A stretch of 64,000 bases of DNA from Erysipelotrichaceae bacterium (GTDB lineage: Bacteria > Bacillota_I > Bacilli_A > Erysipelotrichales > Erysipelotrichaceae), in contig JAUYTU010000035.1 of NCBI GenBank assembly GCA_030694975.1, forward strand, positions 62,001-126,000, written 5' to 3'. This document shows positions 43,852 through 52,876 of the stretch, piece by piece. How positions within the stretch are numbered: position 1 is the first letter of the stretch; each line of letters starts with the position of its first letter. Under the pieces are notes generated by a model that was given only the letters and a program-made list of their open reading frames with translations, made no database searches and was not told the origin of the DNA. A program made the position numbers and the translations under genes.

Positions 43852-45487
43852 ATTCGAATTTGGCCGAAGCATCCGAGTCAAGAGTACCAAACCCAAAAAG
43901 TATGGTCATCTTTTGGCTGGGGTTTTGACTTTAGCCGGACTATTTGTCTATGATTACATCAACTTACCCGCATGGAATTTACGAAGTCCTTCGTTTATCT
44001 TTATGCTGGCTTTTGCTTTTTTTGCCTTTGCGACCATCGATCAGATTTTCACACTGAGCATCAACCGCATTTCCAAAACCGCGTATCTGTTGGGAACACT
44101 GATGATTGCCTATGTCTTGGTTTTCGGTTTCTTAAGTTCGGAAATGCTCAATGCCAGTAAGTTCCGTGAACAAATTGACATTGAAGAAGTAGAATTTTCC
44201 AAAGACTTCACCTCGGTTGGTCTCAATCGAATCCCAGTGGTTGATAAGGAGACGGCTCAACAATTGGGTGACAAACAAATAGGAACCATCCAAGGACTGG
44301 GTTCACAATATTACGTTGATCCAGAGTACACACTGGTCAGTGCAAATGAGCAGATCTTTCGAGTATCACCGCTTCAATACCGTGAGTTTTTCAAATGGCT
44401 TCAAAATCGTAACAATGGCATTCCGGGATTTGTTAAGGTCAACGTTACCAATCCGACCGATGTTAAACTCATAACTTTAAATGAAGGAATGATTTATTCA
44501 CCAAGCGCTTATTTCTCCCAAGATTTAAAACGACATGTGCGGTTTAAGTATCGTACAAAAATTCTCAGTGATTACTCCTTTGAAATCGACGACGCCGGTA
44601 AACCATTTTGGGTAATTTCAGTCATTGAACCTGAAATCAGTGTTTTCGGTGGATTAAATGCTAAGGGAGCGGTCATTGTCGATCCAATCAGCGGCGACAC
44701 TCAATACTACGACATCGCCGAAGTACCGGCCTGGGTGGATCGTGTACAACCAACCGAAATTGCATGGGCACAAGTTGACAACTGGGGATACTATATCAAC
44801 GGTTTTTTCAATACGCTGTTTAATCAAAAAGATATGTTACAAACCACGGAAGGATATAATTATGTTTCAATCGATGGTCAGACCCACGTTTTCAGCGGCC
44901 TTACATCGGTTGGATCGGATCGCTCCATCGTCGGTTTTGCACTGATTAATTTACGCAACCGCGAAGCTACTTTCTATCGCATCGGTGGTGCGGATGAATA
45001 TTCAGCCATGAGTTCAGCCGAAGGTCAAGTCCAGGATTTGGGGTATCGCTCAACATTCCCGGTTTTACTTAACATTTCCTCTGTACCTACTTATTTTGTT
45101 TCATTGAAAGACCAGGAAGGACTGGTCAAAATGTATTCGTTTGTCGCTGTAAGCAATTATGCGGCGGTTGGCGTCGGTGTATCGGTTGCGGATGCCCAAC
45201 GCGAATATATGGCCAAACTTAAAGAAGTCGGTATGATTGTCGATGATCAGCAAACCTACAAAACACTGAATCTGACAGTAGCCTCGGTTCATACCGCCAT
45301 CGTCAATGGCAGTACCACGTACTATCTGACCTTTGATGAAGATCTGCGATTGTTTGTAATACCGCTATCCGTATCATTGGAAATTGTCTTTGCATCTGAA
45401 GGCGATCAGGTGCAGCTGAGTTTCTTTGAAACCGAGGGGAATATAATTATCGTTGATGAATTTAATCATCTGTCTATCGATTATTGA
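43838..45487 (+). CDS. Large membrane protein of unknown function (CvpA-free, three-helix N-terminus)
   Basis: I do not recognise this 549-residue protein. A basic cytoplasmic start is followed by three hydrophobic segments (about 25-42, 50-71, 82-103). An extracytoplasmic domain of about 440 residues follows, rich in beta strand, aromatic and polar residues, with no cysteine, catalytic motif or repeat that I can see. One repeated feature is a run of YxxS/DxxG-type strands around 300-390. It starts inside nrnA with GGAGG as SD and ends in a terminator. Its position suggests envelope work, but that is inference. Confidence 0.75.
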   Translation: MTQFKFEFGRSIRVKSTKPKKYGHLLAGVLTLAGLFVYDYINLPAWNLRSPSFIFMLAFAFFAFATIDQIFTLSINRISKTAYLLGTLMIAYVLVFGFLSSEMLNASKFREQIDIEEVEFSKDFTSVGLNRIPVVDKETAQQLGDKQIGTIQGLGSQYYVDPEYTLVSANEQIFRVSPLQYREFFKWLQNRNNGIPGFVKVNVTNPTDVKLITLNEGMIYSPSAYFSQDLKRHVRFKYRTKILSDYSFEIDDAGKPFWVISVIEPEISVFGGLNAKGAVIVDPISGDTQYYDIAEVPAWVDRVQPTEIAWAQVDNWGYYINGFFNTLFNQKDMLQTTEGYNYVSIDGQTHVFSGLTSVGSDRSIVGFALINLRNREATFYRIGGADEYSAMSSAEGQVQDLGYRSTFPVLLNISSVPTYFVSLKDQEGLVKMYSFVAVSNYAAVGVGVSVADAQREYMAKLKEVGMIVDDQQTYKTLNLTVASVHTAIVNGSTTYYLTFDEDLRLFVIPLSVSLEIVFASEGDQVQLSFFETEGNIIIVDEFNHLSIDY

Positions 45488-45511
45488 GCGCTTAGGCGCT
45501 CTTCTTTTTTC
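45486..45511 (+). terminator. Terminator after the 549-residue membrane protein gene
   Basis: GAGCGC 45486-45491 and GCGCTC 45496-45501 enclose TTAG, followed by TTCTTTTTT. It overlaps the stop codon. Confidence 0.86.
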
Positions 45512-45513
45512 TG

Positions 45514-45522
45514 TGATATAAT
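45514..45522 (+). promoter_or_regulatory. Extended -10 promoter of dnaE
   Basis: TGATATAAT is an extended -10 (TG-N-TATAAT), 29 bases before the dnaE GTG start. The -35 region lies in the terminator stem and is not recognisable. Confidence 0.6.
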
Positions 45523-45550
45523 ATGAAATATAGTGGAAAGAGTTGATATT

Positions 45551-48500
45551 GTGAGCGTTCATCTGTATACCCTCAGTCATTTTTCGCTTTTACAAGGCAT
45601 GATGTCCATTGAACAAATAGTCACAACCGCGAAGAAACGCGGCTTTTTAGCGATTGCTTTAACCGATCTAAATACGTTGTACGGCATCCCGGAATTTATC
45701 AAACAATGCAAAAAACATGACATAAAGCCTCTGATTGGCTGCGTGATCGACTTTGAATATCAGCAACAAGTCATGCCGGTCATTTTGATCGCAAAAAATC
45801 AAACCGGTTATCGACAGCTGATTCTTCAATCGACATTAGCGAATCAATCAAAAAAGCCAGTTGAACTTTCTATGGTCAGCGATTATGAACATTTAGTCGC
45901 CATCGTACTTTCCGAAGGCGGATGGCTGGAAGGCGAACTGATACAAAACAATCAATCAGCACTTTTAGAAAAACTCGATGTAATCAAGGGAGTGTTTGAC
46001 GATGTATATATCGGAATATCCACCAATGAATCACCGTTTTGGAAACAGTTAAATCAATGGGCTAAAAGTCTGATTACCCAAAAGGGAATGAGAACCGTAG
46101 CCATACCGAAAGTTTACTATGCGGATGAAACCGATCATGAAGCGTATCGGATCGTACGGGGAATTCGATTGGGACAGACCATCAAAGATAAATCACTGAT
46201 CAACCAACCCAATCGTCATTTACTGGATACCAATGAAATGGTTGAACTGTATGATATTGAAGACCTGATTGCCAGTGATGAAATCGCGCAGAAATGTGAA
46301 AGTATCGACATTAACAACTTGACCTCACTACCTCAGTTTCCGTTGGGGCAAAATGTTAACAGTAAGCAATACCTGACGCAGTTATGTTTGCTGGGTTTAA
46401 AGAAACGATTTAACGGCGAGATACCGGAGGGTTATCACAATCGCTTAAAATATGAACTCGATGTGATCACATCGATGAACTATGAAGATTACTTTTTAAT
46501 CGTTTGGGACTTGATCCGCTATGCCAAAACCCAGGGGATATATGTCGGACCAGGAAGGGGTTCTTCCGCCGGATCGTTGGTCGCCTTTGTTTTAGGCATC
46601 ACTCATGTCGATCCAATTGTCTATGATTTGCTATTTGAACGCTTTTTAAATCCGCAACGCATCTCGATGCCGGATATCGACATCGATTTTCCGGATAACC
46701 GCAGAGACGAAGTAATTCAATATGTTAGGGAGAAATATGGGGAAGATCACATTGCACATATCGTGACCTTTGGTACTCTGGCCGCAAAGCAGTGCTTGCG
46801 TGATGTCAGCCGTGTGTATGAAATCCCTTTAAGAGATGTCGATATGCTTAGTAAAGCCGTGCCCAATGCCATCAAAATCTCCTTACAAGATGCGTACGAA
46901 CAGTCGGAGCGATTTCGGTTAGCCCTTTCATCAGACATAGCTTTACAAAGGGTTTATGATATGGCCAAACAGCTTGAAGGTTTGCCAAGACATGTATCGA
47001 CCCATGCTGCCGGAATCGTTATGTCAAAACGTCCGTTACAACAGGTCGTTCCGTTGATTTCTGTGGAAGAAGACTTGTATTCAACGCAGTACTCGATGGA
47101 GTACCTTGAAGATATCGGTTTGATTAAAATGGATTTTTTAGGTTTGCGAAACTTAACGATTATTGATGAAATTGTCAATCGCATGGATGTAACAATCGAT
47201 ATTTTAAAAATTCCGTTGAACGATGAAAAAACCTATCAACTCATCAGCCATGGGGATACCGTCGGTGTGTTTCAGCTGGAATCTGAAGGGATGAAGGCGT
47301 TGATCCGAAAAATGAAACCGGATTGCTTTGATGATATCGTAGCTACCATCGCTTTGTTCCGACCGGGTCCGATGGAGAACATTCCGCTGTATCTGAAAAT
47401 GAAAGCTGATCCTTCCAACATAAAGTACTTACTGCCACAATTGGAACCCATTTTAAAATCTACTTATGGTATCATGATTTATCAAGAACAGATTATGTTG
47501 GTTACCCAAAAAATCGCCGGATTCAGCTTGGCAAAAGCCGATATTCTTCGTAAAGCGGTCAGTAAGAAGAAAGAAGATGAAATCCTTGCGCTCAAATCTG
47601 ATTTTGTTTCCGGTTGCGTAAACAATGATGTCAATGAAAACGTCGCAATCACACTCTTTGATTTAATCATGAAATTTGCCAATTACGGCTTCAATAAGTC
47701 CCACTCCGTAGCGTATGCGCTTATATCGTATCAGATGGCTTATTTGAAAACGAACTATCCGCTGTTGTTTTATACCAGTCTTTTAACCAGTGTCATCGGC
47801 GGTGAAGCTAAAACGTCGGAGTATTTGGATGAATGTCGTCAGCGCGGTATTAAGGTGCTACCGCCATCGGTCAATTTTAGTAAAGATAAATATGTGATCG
47901 AAGGCAAAAGTATCCGTTTTCCGATTATTGGTATCAAAGGTATCGGGCAGGCTGCCTACACATTGCTTCAAAACGAGCGCAATGAACGGGGCATGTTTAT
48001 CGATTTTTATGATTTCGTTGCGCGCATGCTTGTCTTTAAGTTTCAAAGCAAATGGATTGAGACGCTTATTCATGCAGGCGCACTGGATGAGTTCAATTTC
48101 AGTAGAGCGACCATGATTGCATCCCTGGACGATGCCATCAGTTATGCAGATTTAGTCCGGATTGAAATCAGCGGTCAAAGCCGCATCGACTTACAGTTGG
48201 TCAGCCGGCCGATTCCGATCGTCGTAAAAGATCAGCCGTTGTTGCGAAGTGAGAAGGAAAAAGATGCTCTGGGATTTTACCTTGGAGAACATCCCTTGCT
48301 TTCTGTACGTGCAAACAGTAAAATTAGGTATCAACACATAAGCCATCTGACGGGAAAAGTCGGAGAAGTTACCTTTATTGCCATGATACAACGCGTAAAG
48401 ACCCATCGAACCAAAAAAGGGGATATGATGGCATTTATCAGTGTCAGTGACGAGAGCAGCTTTATGGATTGTGTGTGCCTGCCCAACGTCTATCAGAAGA

Positions 48501-48607
48501 TTTGGGAGTTGTTACAAAAGGGAGCAATTGTTGAAATCAGTGGCAAAATGGAGGAAAATGGCAGTTGTCTTGTAAGAAATATTCTGCCAAAGACTCAAGT
48601 AAACTGA
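45551..48607 (+). CDS. dnaE: DNA polymerase III alpha subunit DnaE
   Basis: C-family replicative polymerase. The N-terminal PHP domain begins VSVHLYTLSHFSLLQGMMS with ALTDLNTLYG; the metal-binding His/Asp set is mostly lost, as in B. subtilis DnaE. The polymerase active site is in GPGRGSSAGSLVAF and MPDIDIDFPDNRRDEV, with GIMIYQEQIM and an OB-fold at the C-terminus. The start is likely GTG 45551 (GTGGAAAG upstream), giving 1018 residues; no ATG is better. PolC, usual for this group, is not in the window. Confidence 0.96.
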   Translation: MSVHLYTLSHFSLLQGMMSIEQIVTTAKKRGFLAIALTDLNTLYGIPEFIKQCKKHDIKPLIGCVIDFEYQQQVMPVILIAKNQTGYRQLILQSTLANQSKKPVELSMVSDYEHLVAIVLSEGGWLEGELIQNNQSALLEKLDVIKGVFDDVYIGISTNESPFWKQLNQWAKSLITQKGMRTVAIPKVYYADETDHEAYRIVRGIRLGQTIKDKSLINQPNRHLLDTNEMVELYDIEDLIASDEIAQKCESIDINNLTSLPQFPLGQNVNSKQYLTQLCLLGLKKRFNGEIPEGYHNRLKYELDVITSMNYEDYFLIVWDLIRYAKTQGIYVGPGRGSSAGSLVAFVLGITHVDPIVYDLLFERFLNPQRISMPDIDIDFPDNRRDEVIQYVREKYGEDHIAHIVTFGTLAAKQCLRDVSRVYEIPLRDVDMLSKAVPNAIKISLQDAYEQSERFRLALSSDIALQRVYDMAKQLEGLPRHVSTHAAGIVMSKRPLQQVVPLISVEEDLYSTQYSMEYLEDIGLIKMDFLGLRNLTIIDEIVNRMDVTIDILKIPLNDEKTYQLISHGDTVGVFQLESEGMKALIRKMKPDCFDDIVATIALFRPGPMENIPLYLKMKADPSNIKYLLPQLEPILKSTYGIMIYQEQIMLVTQKIAGFSLAKADILRKAVSKKKEDEILALKSDFVSGCVNNDVNENVAITLFDLIMKFANYGFNKSHSVAYALISYQMAYLKTNYPLLFYTSLLTSVIGGEAKTSEYLDECRQRGIKVLPPSVNFSKDKYVIEGKSIRFPIIGIKGIGQAAYTLLQNERNERGMFIDFYDFVARMLVFKFQSKWIETLIHAGALDEFNFSRATMIASLDDAISYADLVRIEISGQSRIDLQLVSRPIPIVVKDQPLLRSEKEKDALGFYLGEHPLLSVRANSKIRYQHISHLTGKVGEVTFIAMIQRVKTHRTKKGDMMAFISVSDESSFMDCVCLPNVYQKIWELLQKGAIVEISGKMEENGSCLVRNILPKTQVN

Positions 48608-48656
48608 TTGCACATTGATTTCACACCTAGATTTATACACATACGGAGGTGAAAAC

Positions 48657-49325
48657 ATGGCCAAGATTCTAGTTGTGGATGATGAAATACGCATCCGCGA
48701 TGTAGTCAGCGAATATGCTACAGCGTATGGCTATCACGTTGTTTCGGCGAAAGATGGCTTAGAAGCACTGCAAAAATTAGACAAAGAAAAGTTTGACATT
48801 GTCATTTTAGATATAATGATGCCCAACCTGGATGGATTTTCAGCTTGCAAGCAAATCAAAGAAAAACAGAATGTACCGATAATCATGCTTAGTGCACGTC
48901 AGGAAGAGTACGATAAACTGCTTGGGTTTGAACTAGGTATTGATGATTACGTTGTTAAACCGTTTTCATTGAAAGAACTGATGGCTCGGATCAAGTTGGT
49001 TATCGAGCGATATAACGGTAAAGAAAGCAAGACGATGTCCTTTGAGGGGCTGACGATTGATTTTGACGGTCGAAATGTCTTCATTGATAATCAGAAAATC
49101 AATATGACCCCCAAAGAATTTGAACTGCTGATGTTTTTAGTTAAGCATAAAAATCAAGCTCTCTCACGGGATGTTTTATTGGATAAAGTATGGAACTACA
49201 ATTATTTCGGCGATGATCGCACCGTGGATACGCACATAAAGATGTTAAGACACAGTTTGAAACATTACCGCCATATGATTGTTACCGTGCGCGGTACGGG
49301 GTACAAGTTTGAGACCGAACACTAG
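48657..49325 (+). CDS. OmpR/PhoB-family response regulator
   Basis: 222 residues: an N-terminal receiver domain (DD at 8-9, phosphorylated D52 in VILDIMMPNLDG, then LSARQ and YVVKPFSLKELMARIK), followed by a winged-helix effector domain (NMTPKEFELLMFLVKHKNQALSRDVLLDKVWNY and DDRTVDTHIKMLRHSL). ATG 48657 follows CGGAGGTG. It is coupled by overlap to a histidine kinase. The genes controlled and the signal cannot be named from sequence. Confidence 0.94.
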   Translation: MAKILVVDDEIRIRDVVSEYATAYGYHVVSAKDGLEALQKLDKEKFDIVILDIMMPNLDGFSACKQIKEKQNVPIIMLSARQEEYDKLLGFELGIDDYVVKPFSLKELMARIKLVIERYNGKESKTMSFEGLTIDFDGRNVFIDNQKINMTPKEFELLMFLVKHKNQALSRDVLLDKVWNYNYFGDDRTVDTHIKMLRHSLKHYRHMIVTVRGTGYKFETEH

Positions 49326-50730
49326 GGGTATCCGCTTTAAAACATGGTTATATTTATTCTATCTGACGATCAGCATTCTGGCTTTGCTTTGGGCGCTGCA
49401 GATCGTCTTTTTAAAGCCGTATTACCGAAACATGAAGATTACCGACATTCGAAATGTCGCCGGTGCGATCGAAGCAAGTTTGGTTGCGGATAAATTAAGT
49501 GAGAATATTGTACAGATCGCTGTTGAAAACAACGTGTGTGCGGTTATATACAATAAGAATTATCAAATGGTTTATTCCGTGGACTCTTTAGGGGTTAACT
49601 GTTTTTTGACACGTTCACCGATTTCTGATCAAAAAGCGTTCATCGAAGAATATGTACTTGAAGCACAGGCTGTAACCGGTTCGGATTATTACTTTACCAT
49701 GCAAAATACCAATTTCCGTCAGGAAATGATATTTTACGGAAAAGAGGTCAAAGTTAATCTGACCGAATTTTACATCTTTATTAATGCACCGATCGAACCG
49801 CTTGATTCAACGATATCCATCCTTCAAGATCAGTTCGTTTACGTAACCGTAGCTGTGCTTTTCTTATCAACCGTGATATCCGGAATCATTTCGTTTCAGA
49901 TTGCCAAACCGCTTGCCGATATGACTGAAAGTGCGCGGAAACTGGCTCATGGTGATGTCAATGTGAGATTTGAATATGGTGGTTACAGTGAAATTGATGA
50001 TTTGGCAGATACACTCAACTTTGCGACCGGTGAACTTTCAAAAATGGATGAGTTACGCAGAGATCTGATTGCCAATGTATCACATGATATTAAAACACCG
50101 CTGACCATGATTAAGGCGTATGCTGAAATGATCAAAGAGCTATCCGGAGAAAACCCCGTGAAGCGAAATGAGCATTTAGATATTATTCTAAGTGAAGCAA
50201 ACCACTTGAACCGACTCGTCAATGACATGCTTCAATTATCTCAAAATCAGGCAAACATTCTGGCGATCGAACCAACCGCGTTTAACTTGCGAAAGAAAAT
50301 GTCTGAAATCGTCGGACTTTTTGCCGGATTTACAGACTCAGGCGAAGTGGAGATCGAATTGCAAATCGACCGTAAATACAAAGTGGAGGCCGATGAAGTA
50401 AAAATCGGACAAGTTGTGTTCAACTTTATCAACAATGCCATTCGCCATATCGGAGAAGATCAAAAAATCATTATCAAAGCCGATCCTTTGGAAAAAGTGA
50501 TTCGCGTGAGTGTCATTGATCATGGACCTGGGATTGAAACCGCCCATTTACCCTATATTTGGGATAGGTATTATAAGATCGATAAAAACTACACCCGTGA
50601 ATCCGATGGCGGTACCGGACTCGGTCTTGCTATAGCAAAATCAATCTGCGTTGCTCACAAACTGAACTTTGGTGTCATATCCTTTGAAGGGGAAGGTGCT
50701 ATCTTCTACGTAGACTTGCCTATTGCATAA
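49309..50730 (+). CDS. Membrane sensor histidine kinase
   Basis: Helix 1 at about 11-33, an extracytoplasmic sensor of about 140 residues, helix 2, then a HAMP domain (IAKPLADMTESARKLAHGD), HisKA (LIANVSHDIKTPLTMIKAYAEMI, His in SHD) and HATPase motifs NFINNAIRH, DHGPGIE, GGTGLGLAIAKS. The start is probably TTG 49309 with GGGG upstream (473 residues), within the end of the regulator gene; this is uncertain because no ATG fits. It pairs with the response regulator before it. Confidence 0.9.
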   Translation: MRPNTRGIRFKTWLYLFYLTISILALLWALQIVFLKPYYRNMKITDIRNVAGAIEASLVADKLSENIVQIAVENNVCAVIYNKNYQMVYSVDSLGVNCFLTRSPISDQKAFIEEYVLEAQAVTGSDYYFTMQNTNFRQEMIFYGKEVKVNLTEFYIFINAPIEPLDSTISILQDQFVYVTVAVLFLSTVISGIISFQIAKPLADMTESARKLAHGDVNVRFEYGGYSEIDDLADTLNFATGELSKMDELRRDLIANVSHDIKTPLTMIKAYAEMIKELSGENPVKRNEHLDIILSEANHLNRLVNDMLQLSQNQANILAIEPTAFNLRKKMSEIVGLFAGFTDSGEVEIELQIDRKYKVEADEVKIGQVVFNFINNAIRHIGEDQKIIIKADPLEKVIRVSVIDHGPGIETAHLPYIWDRYYKIDKNYTRESDGGTGLGLAIAKSICVAHKLNFGVISFEGEGAIFYVDLPIA

Positions 50731-50785
50731 AATATGTTATTAATCTCCGTCGGTTTGTTGTATACTATTTGCTAAGGTGGATGGT

Positions 50786-51472
50786 ATGGACAAAACGACG
50801 GATTTTTTACCGGGCAGTCAACAGATGATTCAACAGCGCAAGGACATGTTTCGCATAAATACCGATACATATGCCTTAGCTTCTTTTATGATGATCAAAA
50901 AAGGGGATACGGTAGTTGATATCGGCACAAATAACGGTGCTCTGTTAGTTGAAGCAACTCGTTTTCAACCCAAAAAACTTATTGGTGTTGATATATTCTC
51001 TGAGGCTGTCGATATAGCTAGGGAGAACATGGAATTTCACAAGATTGAAAATGTATTCTTTTTTGTGAGCAGAATACAGGATCTGAAAATTGAACCGGTG
51101 GATGTTATCGTGTGCAATCCGCCGTATTTCAATCAAACGATAAAGAAAAACCGCAATCCGAATCCATTTCTGGAAGCAGCCCGTCATGAAGTCTATTTGC
51201 CGCTGCGCGAACTTCTCGATTGTGTCAAACGGGATTTAAAAGATCATGGACGATTTTATTTGGTACATCGCAGTGATCGTTTGGCAGAAATTATCATTGA
51301 AGCAGACAAAAGGGGATTAACGCTGAAAAAATGCATGCCTATTCTCGATCATCGTAAAAAAAGCAGTCACGCCATTTGTCTTGAGTTTGTCAAAGGGGGC
51401 AAATCCGGGATGATACTAATGAATCCGATGGAAATCGGTAAGGAGGCCAACCATGACGGGTACGTGGATTAA
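50786..51472 (+). CDS. tRNA1(Val) (adenine-N6)-methyltransferase-like (TrmN6/YfiC family)
   Basis: Class I SAM-dependent methyltransferase of 228 residues. The SAM motif is VVDIGTNNGALLVEA, and the N6-adenine type catalytic motif is NPPYF in DVIVCNPPYFN. The start FRINTDTYALASFM fits the TrmN6 family. ATG 50786 is favoured over a GTG nine bases earlier by its spacing to AAGGTGG. It overlaps the DUF554 gene by 20 bases. A weak TATACT lies at 50761-50766. Confidence 0.85.
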   Translation: MDKTTDFLPGSQQMIQQRKDMFRINTDTYALASFMMIKKGDTVVDIGTNNGALLVEATRFQPKKLIGVDIFSEAVDIARENMEFHKIENVFFFVSRIQDLKIEPVDVIVCNPPYFNQTIKKNRNPNPFLEAARHEVYLPLRELLDCVKRDLKDHGRFYLVHRSDRLAEIIIEADKRGLTLKKCMPILDHRKKSSHAICLEFVKGGKSGMILMNPMEIGKEANHDGYVD

Positions 51473-52175
51473 TGTTGCTGCTATTATGGTCGGCAGCTTG
51501 ATTGGTTTATTTTTGAAAAAAGGGATATCTGAAAAATTGGGCAACAGTCTGATGCAGGCGGTCGCTCTTTGCGTCGTGATTATCGGTATTTCAGGATCCT
51601 TGAAAAGTGAAGATATGATCATAACGATTATTTCATTAGCACTGGGAGCTCTGGTAGGTGAGTCAATCGATATTGAAAAGAAAATGGATAACTTTGCTCA
51701 GAAAGTCGAAAACCGTTTTAACAATGGCAAAGAATCCGGCTGGTTTGTTCGCGGATTTGTAACAGCCTCCCTGTTGTTTGCGGTAGGAGCAATGGCAATC
51801 GTGGGGTCAATCGAAAGCGGATTAAATGCCAATCACGAAATCCTCATCACGAAATCGCTTTTGGACTTTATTGCCTCGATCGTTTTAACCGCATCTTTAG
51901 GCGTTGGCGTCTTTTTCTCAGCGTTTGTCATCTTGATATATCAGGGATCCATCACGTTGGCATCCACATTGATGACATCAATGTTTTCAACAAATCTGAC
52001 CATGGTCATCACTGCAATGTCTGCCGCAGGATACATCCTTATCTTCGGATTGGGACTCAATATGTTAAAAGTTACAAAACTTAAAATCGGTAACTTCGTT
52101 CCGGCAATTTTCTTTCCGGTTGTGTATTATGGCCTGCTATTACCGCTGTTTGAAATGCTTGTCAGTTTATTCTAG
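51453..52175 (+). CDS. DUF554 family membrane protein
   Basis: 240-residue polytopic membrane protein with the family start WINVAAIMVGSLIGLFLKKGI, the block LGALVGESIDIEKKMDNF and a glycine-rich C-terminal half. DUF554 proteins (YdfK, YqgA) may be transporters, but no reaction is established. The gene begins inside its upstream neighbour. No gene lies between it and the hydrogenase leader. Confidence 0.85.
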   Translation: MTGTWINVAAIMVGSLIGLFLKKGISEKLGNSLMQAVALCVVIIGISGSLKSEDMIITIISLALGALVGESIDIEKKMDNFAQKVENRFNNGKESGWFVRGFVTASLLFAVGAMAIVGSIESGLNANHEILITKSLLDFIASIVLTASLGVGVFFSAFVILIYQGSITLASTLMTSMFSTNLTMVITAMSAAGYILIFGLGLNMLKVTKLKIGNFVPAIFFPVVYYGLLLPLFEMLVSLF

Positions 52176-52191
52176 CCGAGTGGGAGCACGT

Positions 52192-52211
52192 ATTGTTAAT
52201 TCGCTAACAAT
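52192..52211. promoter_or_regulatory. Candidate Rex operator upstream of the hydrogenase operon
   Basis: ATTGTTAATTCGCTAACAAT is a near-perfect palindrome with a 4-base centre and one mismatched pair. It differs in one base from the Rex consensus of clostridia (TTGTTAA-N4-TTAACAA). Rex is an NADH-sensing repressor of fermentative and hydrogenase genes. It lies five bases upstream of the predicted -35. Confidence 0.68.
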
Positions 52212-52215
52212 GTTA

Positions 52216-52243
52216 TTGAATAATTTATTGCATGTGATAAAAT
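52216..52243 (+). promoter_or_regulatory. Promoter of the hydrogenase operon
   Basis: TTGAAT (52216-52221), 16 bases, TAAAAT (52238-52243), the -10 being extended by TGA before it. Transcription would begin near 52250, before the hairpin. Confidence 0.65.
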
Positions 52244-52263
52244 AAAATCATAGAAAATGATTA

Positions 52264-52314
52264 CCTCAATGATAATACCAGCGGATGATGCGTCCGCTGT
52301 TGAGGCTATTTTTT
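52264..52314 (+). promoter_or_regulatory. Leader hairpin with terminator features (candidate attenuator)
   Basis: Outer stem CCTCAA 52264-52269 / TTGAGG 52300-52305, inner stem AGCGGA 52280-52285 / TCCGCT 52293-52298, then CTA and eight T. It looks like an intrinsic terminator placed between the predicted promoter and the first hydrogenase gene. Regulated read-through is thus possible. It does not match any riboswitch class that I know. Confidence 0.6.
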
Positions 52315-52336
52315 TTGTTCATCCAAGTGAAATAAA

Positions 52337-52359
52337 TAACAAACCATAATTGTTTGTTA
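52337..52359 (+). repeat. Inverted repeat next to the hydrogenase SD
   Basis: TAACAAAC 52337-52344 and GTTTGTTA 52352-52359 are perfect inverted arms around 7 bases, ending directly before the GGGAGG SD at 52360-52365. It could be a protein site (it contains the TTGTTA/TAACAA words of Rex sites) or an mRNA hairpin affecting translation. Confidence 0.6.
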
Positions 52360-52372
52360 GGGAGGTAAAATG

Positions 52373-52867
52373 ATGCTTGCAGAAAGACAACAGCCTTGTA
52401 GCGAGAAAACTCAAATTAATCAACAGGAAGTTTCCAAAATCATCGATTTGTTTGACAGTAAAAGAAGCAATCTGATCCAGGTACTGCATCAGTTGCAAAA
52501 TGTTTATGGTTTTTTACCCATCGAAGTCTTAATGCAAGTCGCAAAGAAGATGAGTGTACCGCTTTCGGAAGTCACAGGCGTGGTTTCATTTTATTCGTTT
52601 TTTTCTACTCAGCCTCAAGGGCGACACACGATTCGTGTCTGTTTGGGAACCGCTTGCTATGTCCGTGGGGGTAAAAAAATTATTGAAAAAGTACAAGAAC
52701 TTTTACAGGTTCAATTGGGAGAGACCACCGAGGATCAGCGCTTTACCTTTGAAATTGCCCGATGCATCGGTGCTTGCGGATTGGCTCCGGCCGTTATGAT
52801 TGATAACGAAGTCTATCGTCAAGTCAACAGCAACAAACTTAAATCTATTTTGGCGAAGTATGAGTAG
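52373..52867 (+). CDS. NuoE-like [2Fe-2S] subunit of NADH-linked hydrogenase (HydC)
   Basis: 164 residues of the NuoE/HydC thioredoxin-like family, carrying a [2Fe-2S] cluster: cysteines in CLGTACYVRGG and CIGACGLAP. The start region LFDSKRSNLIQVLHQLQNVYGFLP and SEVTGVVSFYSFF are typical. ATG 52373 is favoured over the neighbouring ATG 52370 by spacing from GGGAGG. It is the first gene of the hydrogenase operon; the NuoF-like gene starts nine bases after its stop. Confidence 0.94.
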   Translation: MLAERQQPCSEKTQINQQEVSKIIDLFDSKRSNLIQVLHQLQNVYGFLPIEVLMQVAKKMSVPLSEVTGVVSFYSFFSTQPQGRHTIRVCLGTACYVRGGKKIIEKVQELLQVQLGETTEDQRFTFEIARCIGACGLAPAVMIDNEVYRQVNSNKLKSILAKYE

Positions 52868-52876
52868 GGGGGCACT

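Noticed and set aside
45551-48607. Degenerate PHP domain of DnaE as a novelty
   Set aside because: B. subtilis-type DnaE proteins have also lost the PHP metal ligands, so it is expected in this group.
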